Of a stretch of DNA of 48,728 nucleotides, positions 1 through 8,724 are shown piece after piece; positions within the stretch are counted from its first letter, which is position 1, and the number at the start of each line of letters is the position of its first letter. This stretch comes from Lachnospiraceae bacterium (GTDB lineage Bacteria > Bacillota > Clostridia > Lachnospirales > Lachnospiraceae), in contig JAQVHQ010000024.1 in NCBI GenBank assembly GCA_028696165.1, positions 1-48,728 on the forward strand. Reading direction: 5' to 3'. Made by a program: the position numbers and the translations under genes. Below the pieces are notes generated by a model. The model did not search any database and was not told the origin of the DNA. It saw only the letters and a program-made list of their open reading frames with translations.

Positions 1-8
1 GGAAAACT

Positions 9-43
9 GCACGAAAAAAGTTTTGAATTCATCAAAATCCGTG
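9..43. repeat. Inverted repeat near window start
   Basis: GCACG at the left pairs with CGTGC at the right, and TTTTGA pairs with TCAAAA around a 5-base loop, giving a stem with an internal bulge. It lies upstream of the broken larA frame. It could be the end of a neighbouring unit or part of whatever replaced the larA 5' end. Confidence 0.4.
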
Positions 44-97
44 CACTTATAGTATACCACTCAAAGGCGTGAAAGTCAGTAAAATCAAGTGCTTGAA

Positions 98-119
98 GCT
101 GATTTTTGAATTAATCAGC
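98..119. repeat. 7-bp inverted repeat at the larA break
   Basis: GCTGATT and AATCAGC form a perfect 7-bp stem around the loop TTTGAATT. It sits exactly where recognisable LarA homology begins, and it contains the in-frame TGA (107-109) that closes the frame. It may mark the deletion or insertion junction. Confidence 0.45.
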
Positions 120-1126
120 AGACACTACTTATTATATCTGCTACCGGAACTCATCGTTGCCAGACGAAAGAAGAACATATGGGACTGGTGACTGAGGAAA
201 TATATAATCGAATTAAATTAGTAGATCATCAGTGTACAGATGAAGAAAATTTAAAATATATGGGAACGACCACCAGAAATACTCCTGTATGGCTGGATTC
301 AAGAGCAATCGCCTGTGACAGACTGATATTAACAGGTGGCGTAGTATATCATTTCCTGGCAGGATATGGCGGAGGACGTAAGAGCATTGTTCCTGGCATC
401 GCAGGCCGTGAAACAATCATGAAAAATCATAATCTGGCTCTAAATCCAGGTTTCGGAAGTGGTTCAAATCCTAATGTCAGAAGTGCAGTCATGGATGAGC
501 GTAACCCATTTCATATGGATCTTATGGAGGCAGCAGCCATGGCACATCCGGATTTCCTCTTGAATGTGGTAGTTGATGATGAGCAGAAAATCATTGGTGC
601 ATTTGCTGGAAACTACATAGAGGCACATAAAGAAGCATGCAAACTAGTTGACTCCATCTATGGCGTCTATGTGAAAGAAAAGACTCCATTAGTAATTGCC
701 AGTGCGGGCGGTTATCCAAAAGATCTGAACCTGTATCAGACGTCGAAGACCATATGCAATGCCTTGGAAGTGGTAAGTGAAGGTGGAACGATTATACTGA
801 TATCCAAATGCAGCGAGGCATTTGGTGATGCAGATTGTGAGCGTCTGATTAACGGATATCCGGATATGCTGGAACGAGAAAAATCTTTGCGTGAGAATTT
901 CTCCATTGGAGCGTATATAGGTTATCTGTTTGCAGAGAGTGCTGAGAAATACAACTTAATTATAGTGACAGATTTATCGCAGGAAAGCTTTGGAACAGCT
1001 CGTATTCATGCAGTGAAATCATTGGATGAAGCAATGGATAAGGCAAAAGAATTAAATGGAGCAGACTGGGAGCCAAAGACTACTTTGCTGCCACATGGGG
1101 CGAATACTTTGCCTAAATTCGAATAA
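110..1126 (+). pseudogene. larA: 5'-truncated nickel-dependent lactate racemase (LarA family)
   Basis: LarA interconverts L- and D-lactate, or related 2-hydroxyacids in paralogues, with a nickel-pincer nucleotide bound through His and Lys. The frame shows the motif TGTHR (His codon at 152), then GGVVYH, GGGRKS ten residues later and MKNHN sixteen residues after that. This matches the spacing of the pincer and catalytic His/Lys/His residues known in the family. Full-length LarA is about 425 residues. This frame gives at most about 338 because a TGA at 107-109 closes it. Roughly the first 90-110 residues, including the start and an RBS, are absent. The first ATG (179) lies inside the conserved TGTHR..EE region and has no convincing RBS. 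I read it as a gene remnant with intact later active-site residues. A real start outside this reading, such as via a frameshift upstream, cannot be excluded. Confidence 0.7.
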
Positions 1127-1174
1127 AGTGTGATTAGTTGGACAAATTCACAATCATGGAGAAGAGGTAGAGGT

Positions 1175-2704
1175 ATGATTCAGTTTAAAATGTTTGAATT
1201 ATCATTCAAAGGAAATCCCCCGTCCGGTTCAGAGGCTGAAGTGGATGTGACAGCTGTATTTAAATGTGAAAAGGAAGAAAAGACAGTCAAAGGATTTTAT
1301 GATGGAGACGGTACATATAAAGTACGATTTCTTCCGCAGCAGACTGGACACTATACATGGGAAGTAAGTGGTGTAGTCATTGGAAGTGGGCAGGAGGATT
1401 GCACCACTTCAAAAAAATATCATGGTCTTATTCAGGTTGAAGGAAATCACTTCATATATGAAGACGGAACAAGATACCTTCCTTTCGGAACAACAATCTA
1501 TGCTCTGGCCCATCAAAGCGAAGAGTTGATTGCACAGACTATGGAGACGCTAAAAAAAGCACCGTTTAATAAAGTTCGTCACTGTGTATTTCCAAAACAT
1601 TATGACTATAATCACAATGAGCCGGAATTTTTTGCATTTGAAAAGGATGAAAATGGAAACTGGGATGTAAATCGTCCATGTTTTAAGTTTTGGAAACATT
1701 TTGAATCTATTATAGACAAATTGGCCGGGATGGATATTCAATCAGATTTGATTTTATTTCATCCATACGACCGTTGGGGCTTATCGAAACTTACAATGGA
1801 AGAAAACCGTATCTATCTGGATTATCTTCTGCGCAGACTTTCTGCAAACCCTAATGTGTGGTGGAGTCTGGCCAATGAATATGATCTGGTCTTTACCCGT
1901 AAGATGGAGGATTGGTACGCATTTGAAGAACAGGTGGCTGCAGAGGATGCCTACCATCATCTGCTAAGCAATCATAATTGTTTTGCACTTTATGATTTTA
2001 ATCGAAAGAATGTCACACACTGCAGTATACAGTCAACTCAGCTTTATAAAGGTACATTATGGCAGAAAAAATTTGGAAAGCCTGTCATATATGATGAGTG
2101 CTGCTATGAGGGAGACCTGGAATTAAATTGGGGTAATCTGTCAGCTTTTGATATGGCAGACCGGTTCTGGAGAGCCTTTGCAGTGGGAGCCTATGCCACT
2201 CACGGAGAAGTTTATTTGTCAGATGATGAGATTCTCTGGTGGGCAAGAGGGGGTATCTTAAAAGGTGAGAGTCCGGTAAGAATTGCATTCCTAAAAAGGA
2301 TTCTGGAGGAACTTCCGGGAGCACTAGAACCCTGGGAAGTGACACGATACATAAGTGAGAATGCCGGCAATGAAGATAAAAATCAGACACCGGAGGAGAA
2401 GGCCAATAATCCATTCTTGAAATTGATAAATAATCTGACTCCGGACTTACAGGAAATGCGCATGGAAAAATCAGCTATGTACACAGGACATTATAAAGAT
2501 GAAGTGTTCCTGAGATATTTTGCCAGAGAGTGCAATTCCAATTATCATTTAAGGCTTCCGAAGACAGGTAATTACAAAATAGAAGTGATTGATATCTGGG
2601 AGATGACCAGAATTGTATATGCAGAAAACACATCTGGAGATTTGATTGTAAAACTGCCGGGTAAGCCGGGAATTGCTGTATTGGCGAAATCCCTTGTCAC
2701 TTGA
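1175..2704 (+). CDS. DUF5060/DUF4038-type glycoside hydrolase
   Basis: Predicted cytoplasmic glycosidase of 509 residues; no signal peptide is visible. Residues 1-85 look like the beta-sandwich DUF5060 domain. About 90-400 is a TIM-barrel DUF4038-type catalytic domain, and the rest is a small beta domain. Retaining-glycosidase signatures are visible: Glu235 in SLANEYD (acid/base candidate) and Glu308 in IYDECCYEG (nucleophile candidate). The ATG at 1175 follows a purine-rich RBS (1161-1173). The earlier in-frame start at 1130 lacks one. It begins 48 bases after the larA remnant and may once have been cotranscribed with it. Family members act on plant or host glycans such as rhamnose- or apiose-containing side chains; the substrate here is not determined. 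Confidence 0.85.
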   Translation: MIQFKMFELSFKGNPPSGSEAEVDVTAVFKCEKEEKTVKGFYDGDGTYKVRFLPQQTGHYTWEVSGVVIGSGQEDCTTSKKYHGLIQVEGNHFIYEDGTRYLPFGTTIYALAHQSEELIAQTMETLKKAPFNKVRHCVFPKHYDYNHNEPEFFAFEKDENGNWDVNRPCFKFWKHFESIIDKLAGMDIQSDLILFHPYDRWGLSKLTMEENRIYLDYLLRRLSANPNVWWSLANEYDLVFTRKMEDWYAFEEQVAAEDAYHHLLSNHNCFALYDFNRKNVTHCSIQSTQLYKGTLWQKKFGKPVIYDECCYEGDLELNWGNLSAFDMADRFWRAFAVGAYATHGEVYLSDDEILWWARGGILKGESPVRIAFLKRILEELPGALEPWEVTRYISENAGNEDKNQTPEEKANNPFLKLINNLTPDLQEMRMEKSAMYTGHYKDEVFLRYFARECNSNYHLRLPKTGNYKIEVIDIWEMTRIVYAENTSGDLIVKLPGKPGIAVLAKSLVT

Positions 2705-2764
2705 AGCGTGACGATACAGATTGCCTTTTGCAAGTATCGAAGGTCTGAGAACACTACTTTCAGA
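2696..2764 (+). ncRNA. Tandem hairpins between glycosidase and transporter
   Basis: Three small stems follow each other. GTCAC/GTGAC spans the glycosidase stop (2696-2712). CGATAC-AGA-TTGC pairs with GCAAGTATCG (2712-2739; ten pairs with one 3-base bulge). TCTGA pairs with TCAGA (2744-2764). No U tract follows, so this is not a simple intrinsic terminator. It could be a structured leader of the transporter mRNA or RNA processing structure. I do not recognise a known riboswitch class. Confidence 0.35.
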
Positions 2765-2937
2765 TGCTAAGCGGGGATCATAGGACACGGTAAATGCAGC
2801 AGAATTTTTGCTTTCGCAATATAGTACGGTTACCATGGACGAAAGGGACCTTATGCATTATACTGATTTTCAAGGGGAAAAGTGTTAAAATCAAATACCC
2901 CTGGTATCATACTAAAGGCGATAGAGAGGGTAAGATT

Positions 2938-3798
2938 ATGTGGGTAATATTTGCGTTTGGTTCAGCACTATTTGCCGGGGCAACTGCCATATTAGCAAAA
3001 TGTGGCATAAAAAATACAGATTCTAATGTGGCTACTGCGCTTAGAACTGTAGTGGTATTAGTGTTTTCATGGATTATGGTATTTGTGGCGGGGGTTCAGA
3101 GCGGACTGGGAGCTATCAGCATGCGTACATTGACATTTTTGGTACTGTCCGGCCTGGCAACAGGAGCTTCCTGGCTTTGCTATTTTCACGCACTGCAAAT
3201 AGGTGATGTAAATAAGGTGACGCCTATTGACAAATCCAGTACGATTTTGACGATGATTCTTGCATTTTTGTTTTTGGGAGAAGGATTTACACTCATTAAA
3301 TTCATAGCTATGGTAATTATGGGCGTGGGAACCTATCTGATGATTCAAAAAAAGCCGGAAGAGGGGAGAAAGGCTAAGAGCAGTGCATGGCTTCTCTATG
3401 CTGCCGGTTCAGCGGTATTTGCCAGTCTCACATCTATTTTGGGGAAGGTTGGAATTGAGGGAATTGATTCCACTTTGGGAACTGCCATACGAACGATTGT
3501 TGTACTCATTATGGCGTGGATTGTAGTGTTTGTTACCGGAAAGCAACATACCGTAAAGGATATAGATAAAAAAAGCTGGATGTTTTTAGTATTATCAGGA
3601 TTGGCGACGGGTGGTTCCTGGCTTTGTTATTATCGGGCACTGCAGACCGGACCGGCCAGTGTGGTAGTACCTATTGATAAACTTAGTATCCTGGTGACCA
3701 TTGCATTTTCTTACATAGTGTTTAAAGAAAAATTGAGCATAAAGTCAGGGATTGGTCTAGTGTTAATAGTGGCTGGAACATTGGCTTTATTAATATAG
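2938..3798 (+). CDS. DMT-superfamily (EamA) transporter
   Basis: A 286-residue inner-membrane protein with two homologous EamA halves (about 1-138 and 148-286), each of roughly five hydrophobic segments. The halves are clear internal repeats: ATALRTVVVL in the first against GTAIRTIVVL in the second, and LSGLATGASWLCYFHALQ against LSGLATGGSWLCYYRALQ. Drug/metabolite exporters and sugar or nucleobase carriers share this fold; the substrate is not visible. The ATG at 2938 is preceded by AGAGAGGG with suitable spacing. The longer upstream extension from 2794 is hydrophilic, lacks an RBS and overlaps the structured leader, so I excluded it. It converges with the merR gene 75 bases downstream. Confidence 0.9.
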   Translation: MWVIFAFGSALFAGATAILAKCGIKNTDSNVATALRTVVVLVFSWIMVFVAGVQSGLGAISMRTLTFLVLSGLATGASWLCYFHALQIGDVNKVTPIDKSSTILTMILAFLFLGEGFTLIKFIAMVIMGVGTYLMIQKKPEEGRKAKSSAWLLYAAGSAVFASLTSILGKVGIEGIDSTLGTAIRTIVVLIMAWIVVFVTGKQHTVKDIDKKSWMFLVLSGLATGGSWLCYYRALQTGPASVVVPIDKLSILVTIAFSYIVFKEKLSIKSGIGLVLIVAGTLALLI

Positions 3799-3873
3799 GT
3801 GGTTGTTTCTATTATCTTAGATAAAATTATGCTATGAAGAGTGTTTGAAAAATAATCTGGATAAATTTAATTA

Positions 3874-4695
3874 TTATTGTACCAAAATGGAGATTTTTGT
3901 GAGAAATTCCGCAGAATCTTTTACTGCAACCTCATCTAGAATAGCCTCCTTGTAGGAATAATCTGCGATTTCAAGATGTGCGGTTTCCATATAATGGAGC
4001 AAGTTCTGGTAAGCAGATTCAGCTTCATAATAATTTCCTTTTAGATAAGTTGTTACGTAATTACCAGCAGGCTTTGTATAATATGCACAGGAAACAGGTG
4101 GGTTTGATACCTTCGTAAAGAAGTAAGCATAGGTATCAAAAGCACCTGTTTTTAAACTGCACTTATCAATCATAGCACCATAAGGATGCCCGGTATTTAA
4201 CTGATGTTTGTTGCAGAAAGCGATATGCTCATATAGTATGGGGATGATGATATCATGAGAATCACTGTTTACCGGCGGACTTAAAATCAGATATTCTTCC
4301 GGACAATATTCCAGAATGACCGTGTTTGCGGTGATGGAATCACTGATATCAACCAGATGGATTTTGGTTTCGATAACCTGGTCAATTCGATTTAAGTGTG
4401 CAATTTCAGCTTTGATTTTTTCATGTTGCTCCCGGAGTAGCTTCTTCAAATCCTGAGGGTTTCGTCCCTCAATATACCCTTTGATTTCCTTCAAGGGCAT
4501 TCCAATATCTTTTAGACAGACAATGGTATTGAAGACATCACATTGGTCTTCAGAATAATAGCGATACCCTAATTCATTGGTATAGGCAGGAGAAAAAAGC
4601 CCGATTTCATCATAATGAATCAGGGTTCTTTTGTTTGTGCCGCATAATTTTGCGAACTCACCAGTTTTTATACATGGAATGCGATTTTTTTGCAT
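3874..4695 (-). CDS. MerR-family regulator with effector-binding C-terminus
   Basis: Predicted DNA-binding activator/repressor of 273 residues. Residues about 8-75 are the MerR winged-helix domain (IKTGEFAKLCGTNKRTLIHY, then LGYRYYSEDQ). A dimerisation helix spans about 80-125. The C-terminal half resembles GyrI/BmrR-like effector-binding domains (GHPYGAMID, a Tyr/Phe-rich core and Glu-rich end), which bind small hydrophobic or cationic ligands in characterised members. It is transcribed towards the transporter gene and away from the aminotransferase operon. Its promoter overlaps a MerR-type promoter for that operon, which suggests autoregulation and control of the operon. The inducer is unknown. 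Confidence 0.9.
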   Translation of the reverse strand: MQKNRIPCIKTGEFAKLCGTNKRTLIHYDEIGLFSPAYTNELGYRYYSEDQCDVFNTIVCLKDIGMPLKEIKGYIEGRNPQDLKKLLREQHEKIKAEIAHLNRIDQVIETKIHLVDISDSITANTVILEYCPEEYLILSPPVNSDSHDIIIPILYEHIAFCNKHQLNTGHPYGAMIDKCSLKTGAFDTYAYFFTKVSNPPVSCAYYTKPAGNYVTTYLKGNYYEAESAYQNLLHYMETAHLEIADYSYKEAILDEVAVKDSAEFLTKISILVQ

Positions 4696-4713
4696 AATTA
4701 TTCATTCTTTCTA

Positions 4714-4744
4714 TTGACTATAACGTAACGGTATACTTTATTAT
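4714..4744 (+). promoter_or_regulatory. MerR-type promoter/operator for the aminotransferase operon
   Basis: TTGACT (4714-4719) and TATTAT (4739-4744) are 19 bases apart. This is the over-long spacing typical of promoters activated by MerR proteins through DNA twisting. Within the spacer lies an imperfect inverted repeat, TATAACG-TAA-CGGTATA (4719-4735). It faces the operon beginning at 4898 and overlaps the divergent merR promoter. Binding by the adjacent regulator is inferred. Confidence 0.7.
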
Positions 4745-4767
4745 AATCCACAGTGAAGATGTGTCAA
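4740..4767 (-). promoter_or_regulatory. Promoter of the merR gene
   Basis: On the minus strand TTGACA (plus 4762-4767) is separated by 16 bases from TATAAT (plus 4740-4745). This is nearly consensus, 45-70 bases upstream of the merR ATG. The expected start near 4733 falls within the inverted repeat at 4719-4735. Confidence 0.75.
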
Positions 4768-4838
4768 GACATTATAGAAAACTCGTAGAATCAAGGAAGT
4801 CTCCCGATTCAAATGCGAAGCGGATTGTGAATATCCTA

Positions 4839-4868
4839 TTGACAACAAGAAGTGTCAGCAAATAAAAC
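4839..4868 (+). promoter_or_regulatory. Possible second promoter of the aminotransferase operon
   Basis: TTGACA (4839-4844) is followed after 18 bases by TAAAAC, 30 bases before the start codon. The -35 overlaps an inverted repeat TGACA/TGTCA (4840-4856). The -10 match is weak. Confidence 0.35.
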
Positions 4869-4897
4869 ATAAAAATTAGAAAAGGAAGGTAACTAAT

Positions 4898-6076
4898 ATG
4901 CCAACATTAAGTACTCGTGTAGGAACATTTACCGATTCAGTAATACGAAGAATGACCAGAATCAGCGATGAATATGGAGCGATTAATCTATCTCAGGGAT
5001 TTCCGGACTTTGATCCGCCAAAGGAGATTATGGATGCACTGGCAAAGGCGGCTTACGCTGGACCTCACCAGTATTCAGTGACTTTCGGTGCGGAGAATTT
5101 CCGTGAGGCACTTGCCAGAAAACAGGGCAAAGCAATTGGAAGAACGATTGACCCGGAAGAGGAGATCGTGGTAACCTGCGGCGGTACAGAAGCGATGATG
5201 TGTGCCATGATGACGGTGTGTAATCCGGGAGACAAAGTTCTGGTATTCTCACCATTTTATGAGAACTACGGGGCAGATGCAATTCTGTCCGGAGCAGAGC
5301 CGATTTATATCCCGTTAGTTCCGCCGGAATATAATTTCGATAAAGAATTGCTGGAAGATGGATTCCGTCAGGGAGCCAAGGCAATCATTGTATGTAATCC
5401 ATCCAATCCCTGCGGTAAAGTTTTTACCAGAGAAGAACTGGAATTCATAGGACAAACTGCTGTTAAATACGATGCATTTGTGATTACAGATGAAGTTTAT
5501 GAGCATATGGTTTATGCCCCGAATCATCATACCTGCATGGCATCGCTGCCTGGGATGTATGAACATACGATTACCTGCAATTCTCTCTCAAAGACTTATT
5601 CTATAACCGGATGGAGATTGGGATATCTCATAGGACCGGCGCAGGTCATTGAAGCAGCAAAAAAGGTTCATGATTTTCTGACTGTTGGCGCAGCAGCACC
5701 GCTTCAGGAAGCAGCCACAGTAGGACTTAATTTTCCGGAATCTTATTATGATGAGCTGCTGGAAAAATACACGAAGAAACGTGAGCATTTTCTAAAAGGT
5801 CTGGATTCTATCGGATTGGAACATAACATACCACAGGGTACTTATTTTGTCATGATTGACATCTCTAAATTCCTGGAATTAGAGCAGTTTCGTGGTTACA
5901 CAGACCTGGAATTCTGTGAGTGGATGATTAAAAATATAGGAGTGGCAGCGGTTCCTGGTTCAAGCTTCTTTAAAGAAGAGGTAAATCACCTGATTCGCCT
6001 TCATTTTGCCAGAGAAGAAGCAACTATAGATGAAGCCATTTCAAGATTAGGTAAATTACAGGAACTGTTTCTATAA
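4898..6076 (+). CDS. Class I PLP-dependent aminotransferase
   Basis: Cytosolic fold-type I aminotransferase of 392 residues, the family's usual length. Visible motifs are the N-terminal LSQGFPDFDPP substrate loop, the CNPSNPCGK motif (about 166-174), Asp198 in VITDEVYE, and the PLP lysine Lys232 in NSLSKTYSITGWRLGY, followed by Arg240. These fit the aspartate / aromatic / alanine aminotransferase-like subgroup with broad specificity; the amino donor cannot be assigned. The ATG at 4898 has AAAGGAAGG upstream. It is the first gene of a tight operon, with the dehydrogenase 21 bases later, so it may supply a 2-oxo acid or aldehyde precursor for reduction. Confidence 0.93.
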   Translation: MPTLSTRVGTFTDSVIRRMTRISDEYGAINLSQGFPDFDPPKEIMDALAKAAYAGPHQYSVTFGAENFREALARKQGKAIGRTIDPEEEIVVTCGGTEAMMCAMMTVCNPGDKVLVFSPFYENYGADAILSGAEPIYIPLVPPEYNFDKELLEDGFRQGAKAIIVCNPSNPCGKVFTREELEFIGQTAVKYDAFVITDEVYEHMVYAPNHHTCMASLPGMYEHTITCNSLSKTYSITGWRLGYLIGPAQVIEAAKKVHDFLTVGAAAPLQEAATVGLNFPESYYDELLEKYTKKREHFLKGLDSIGLEHNIPQGTYFVMIDISKFLELEQFRGYTDLEFCEWMIKNIGVAAVPGSSFFKEEVNHLIRLHFAREEATIDEAISRLGKLQELFL

Positions 6077-6097
6077 CAGTTGAAGGGAGGATGTGGT

Positions 6098-7171
6098 ATG
6101 AAGCCATATTCAGTATGTTTTGCAAATTATTCCATAGGGGAAGATGTATACGGTGAAGTGTCAGATGTGTGCAGGCTGTATGGTAATAAAATATTGCTTA
6201 TCGGTGGGGAACTGGCATTGGCTGCCGGTAAAGAAAAACTTATGCAGGCAATTGCGGGAACAAATCTAGAAATCGTGCAGATCAGATTGTTTGGAAATGA
6301 CTGTACCTATGAGAAGATGGAAGAACTGGCACAGGAAGCGAAAGTTTGTGGAGCCCAGATGATTTTTGGAATGGGCGGTGGAAAAGCCCTGGATACAGCC
6401 AAAGGCGCAGCGTATAAGGCACACCTTCCGGTATTTACATTTCCAACGATTGCATCAACCTGTGCAGCGACTACAGCTTTGTCCGTTGTATATAAGGAAG
6501 ACGGGAATTTTGACAGCTTTTATTTCTACGAGAGACCAGCACTACATTGTTTTATTGATTTGTCAATTATAGCCAGTGCACCTTGGAAATACTTAAGAGC
6601 AGGAATGGGAGATACCATAGGAAAGCATTTTGAATGTCATCTGTCTGCGAGGGGAGATAAGCTGGATCATAATTCCCTGCTTGGAAGAGAAATCAGTAAT
6701 CTGTGTTATGAACCGTTGTTAGAGCATGGGGTAAAGGCACTTGATGACTGTAAAAATCAGACCGTAAGTTATGAACTGCAGCAGGCGGTTCTGGCGAATA
6801 TTATCAGTACGGGACTGGTATCTCTGATGGTTCTGGACGATTATAACTGCGCTATAGCTCATTCCGTCTATTATGGATTGGTATTGCTTCCCGGATTTGA
6901 GGAAAATTATCTTCATGGAGATGTGGTGGCATACGGAGTGCTGGTTCAGCTGGCTGTTGATAATCAGATAGAAAAGGCAAAAGAGGTAAGAGCATTTTTG
7001 TTGGAATTAGGAATTCCTGTTTCGCTAAAACAGATGCAGGTTCCTTTGGATAAAGAATATTTAAAAGATGTGCTGATTGAGACTGTAACCGGGCCGGATA
7101 TGGAACATTTACCTTATCCGGTTACCGGGGAAATGATTTTTGAAGGTATGAAAATTATAGAAGAGTTATGA
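6098..7171 (+). CDS. Iron-containing alcohol / glycerol dehydrogenase family protein
   Basis: NAD(P)-dependent, metal-requiring dehydrogenase of 357 residues, related to GldA-like enzymes. The nucleotide-binding motif GMGGGKALDTAKG lies near residues 90-102. FPTIASTCAATTALSVVY is the family's second cofactor segment. Metal ligands can be read as the Asp of GMGDTIGKHFE, the His of CAIAHSVYYGL and the His of YLHGDVVAYG. The ATG at 6098 is preceded by GGGAGG at good spacing; the TTG at 6080 would overlap that RBS. The stop is 11 bases before the next start, so translation is probably coupled. The pairing with an aminotransferase suggests reduction of an amino-acid-derived carbonyl compound. That is inference. 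Confidence 0.88.
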   Translation: MKPYSVCFANYSIGEDVYGEVSDVCRLYGNKILLIGGELALAAGKEKLMQAIAGTNLEIVQIRLFGNDCTYEKMEELAQEAKVCGAQMIFGMGGGKALDTAKGAAYKAHLPVFTFPTIASTCAATTALSVVYKEDGNFDSFYFYERPALHCFIDLSIIASAPWKYLRAGMGDTIGKHFECHLSARGDKLDHNSLLGREISNLCYEPLLEHGVKALDDCKNQTVSYELQQAVLANIISTGLVSLMVLDDYNCAIAHSVYYGLVLLPGFEENYLHGDVVAYGVLVQLAVDNQIEKAKEVRAFLLELGIPVSLKQMQVPLDKEYLKDVLIETVTGPDMEHLPYPVTGEMIFEGMKIIEEL

Positions 7172-7182
7172 GAGGAGAAGGA

Positions 7183-8538
7183 ATGGAAAAGAAAGATATG
7201 AAAAATTATGTAAATACAAAAAACATGTTAAAGTTTATTCTGTGTTCTGCATTCGGAATCCTGATGTTTCTGGTGCCGATTCCACAGGGTGAATCCTTTA
7301 CTACATTATTGGATTTTTTAAAGACCGCTGTAAAAAATCTTTTAGGGGGAAGCCTGGCATATATTATCCTGTTTTTACTGGTAGTATCTGCAGTAATGAG
7401 TTTGATTGACTATATTTTTAAGCCAGATTTCATCAGAAAAAATGAATATATGCAAAAGGCATTTTCCACCAGCTTATTGTATGTAGTTTCAAAAGTAATC
7501 GGAGCAGTTGTAGGCTGTATGGTTATTCTGGGATTTGGTCCGGAGGTAATTACTTCTGTAGATACAGGAGCTACCATCATCGATTTATGTGGAACATTGT
7601 TTTGTATTGTAATTTCATTTAGCTTCATCCTGCCATTTTTGACAGATTGTGGAATCATGGAATTCCTTGGAGTCCTTTTAAAACCGGTGGTTCGTCCATT
7701 GTTCCGTGTTCCGGGACGTGCTTCTGTAGACTTGATGGCATCCTGGTTTGGTGCATCCAATGCAGCAGTTATATTGACCAGAGAACAGTATATGAAGGGC
7801 TTTTATACGAAAAGAGAAGCAGGTTATATCATGACAAACTTCTCTATTGTTTCTATTCCTTTCTGTCTCTTGATAGCAAGTACAGTGGGAATTGAGAATT
7901 TATTTCCTTCATTTTATCTGACTATCTGCGTGGTAGGAGTAGTTCTGGCAGTGATTATAGCCCGCATCCCACCGATTAGTCTTATCCCGAATACATATAA
8001 AGAAAGTATTGGAAAGCAGCTTGATGAGGAAGTACCTGTTGAGAAAAACCGCCTTGCGTATGCCCTGGAAATGAGCTGCAAGAGAGCCGAAAGCTTTGAT
8101 ATAAAAGCGGTCTTATCCAGTGGAGTACAGGTGGTTGTAGGTATGCTCTTTGACCTGATTCCTATCGTGGCATCCTGGGGAACAATTGCTTTGATTATCG
8201 CTACTTTCACACCGGTATTTAATTGGATATCTTATCCGATGGGCTGGTACCTGAATCTCTTGGGCGTACCGGAAGCTTATGCGGTAGCTCCAGCGACATT
8301 AGTAGGATTTGCAGATATGTTTATTCCTGCACTTTTGATTACGGGAATTACTTCGATTAAGACCAAGTTTGTCATAGGTGTACTGTCACTGGTTCAGATT
8401 ATATATCTGACAGAAGTTGGTGTTATCATTATGAAAAGTGAGATTCCACTTAATTTGTGGAAATTGTTTGTGGTATTCCTGGAAAGAACAGTGATTGCAA
8501 TTCCGATTATTGTATTGTTGGCGAATGTATTTGTTTAA
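7183..8538 (+). CDS. YjiH-like membrane protein with nucleoside-recognition (Gate) domain
   Basis: A 451-residue polytopic membrane protein with about ten hydrophobic segments and a charged cytoplasmic loop near residues 265-305. PFLTDCGIMEFLGVLL and SWFGASNAAVILTREQY are typical of the Gate/YjiH family, whose transport substrates are mostly unknown. The ATG at 7183 has GAGAGGAGAAGG upstream; the ATG at 7168 overlaps the preceding gene without an RBS. Last gene of the operon, followed by an intrinsic terminator. In this context it is likely to import or export the substrate or product of the aminotransferase/dehydrogenase pair. Confidence 0.85.
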   Translation: MEKKDMKNYVNTKNMLKFILCSAFGILMFLVPIPQGESFTTLLDFLKTAVKNLLGGSLAYIILFLLVVSAVMSLIDYIFKPDFIRKNEYMQKAFSTSLLYVVSKVIGAVVGCMVILGFGPEVITSVDTGATIIDLCGTLFCIVISFSFILPFLTDCGIMEFLGVLLKPVVRPLFRVPGRASVDLMASWFGASNAAVILTREQYMKGFYTKREAGYIMTNFSIVSIPFCLLIASTVGIENLFPSFYLTICVVGVVLAVIIARIPPISLIPNTYKESIGKQLDEEVPVEKNRLAYALEMSCKRAESFDIKAVLSSGVQVVVGMLFDLIPIVASWGTIALIIATFTPVFNWISYPMGWYLNLLGVPEAYAVAPATLVGFADMFIPALLITGITSIKTKFVIGVLSLVQIIYLTEVGVIIMKSEIPLNLWKLFVVFLERTVIAIPIIVLLANVFV

Positions 8539-8551
8539 GCTATATATGAGT

Positions 8552-8594
8552 AAAAGTCTATATTTGGGGGAATACCCTGGATGTAGGCTTTTTT
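8552..8594 (+). terminator. Terminator of the aminotransferase operon
   Basis: AAAAGTCTATAT (8552-8563) pairs with ATGTAGGCTTTT (8581-8592), 12 pairs with two G-U, followed by further T. It starts 14 bases after the YjiH-like stop. Confidence 0.8.
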
Positions 8595-8724
8595 GATGTG
8601 AACAGAATTATAGCATATATTGTCAAAAATCCAGTCATGTATAATAGAAGCCTTTTCTAAGTAGAAAAAATGATAGTAATATGATAGACTTTGTACAGAG
8701 TAAAAATTGAGGCAGGTGAATAGA

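Noticed and set aside
2794-2937. N-terminal extension of the DMT transporter
   Set aside because: Hydrophilic, without an RBS, and not part of the EamA family; ATG at 2938 has the RBS.
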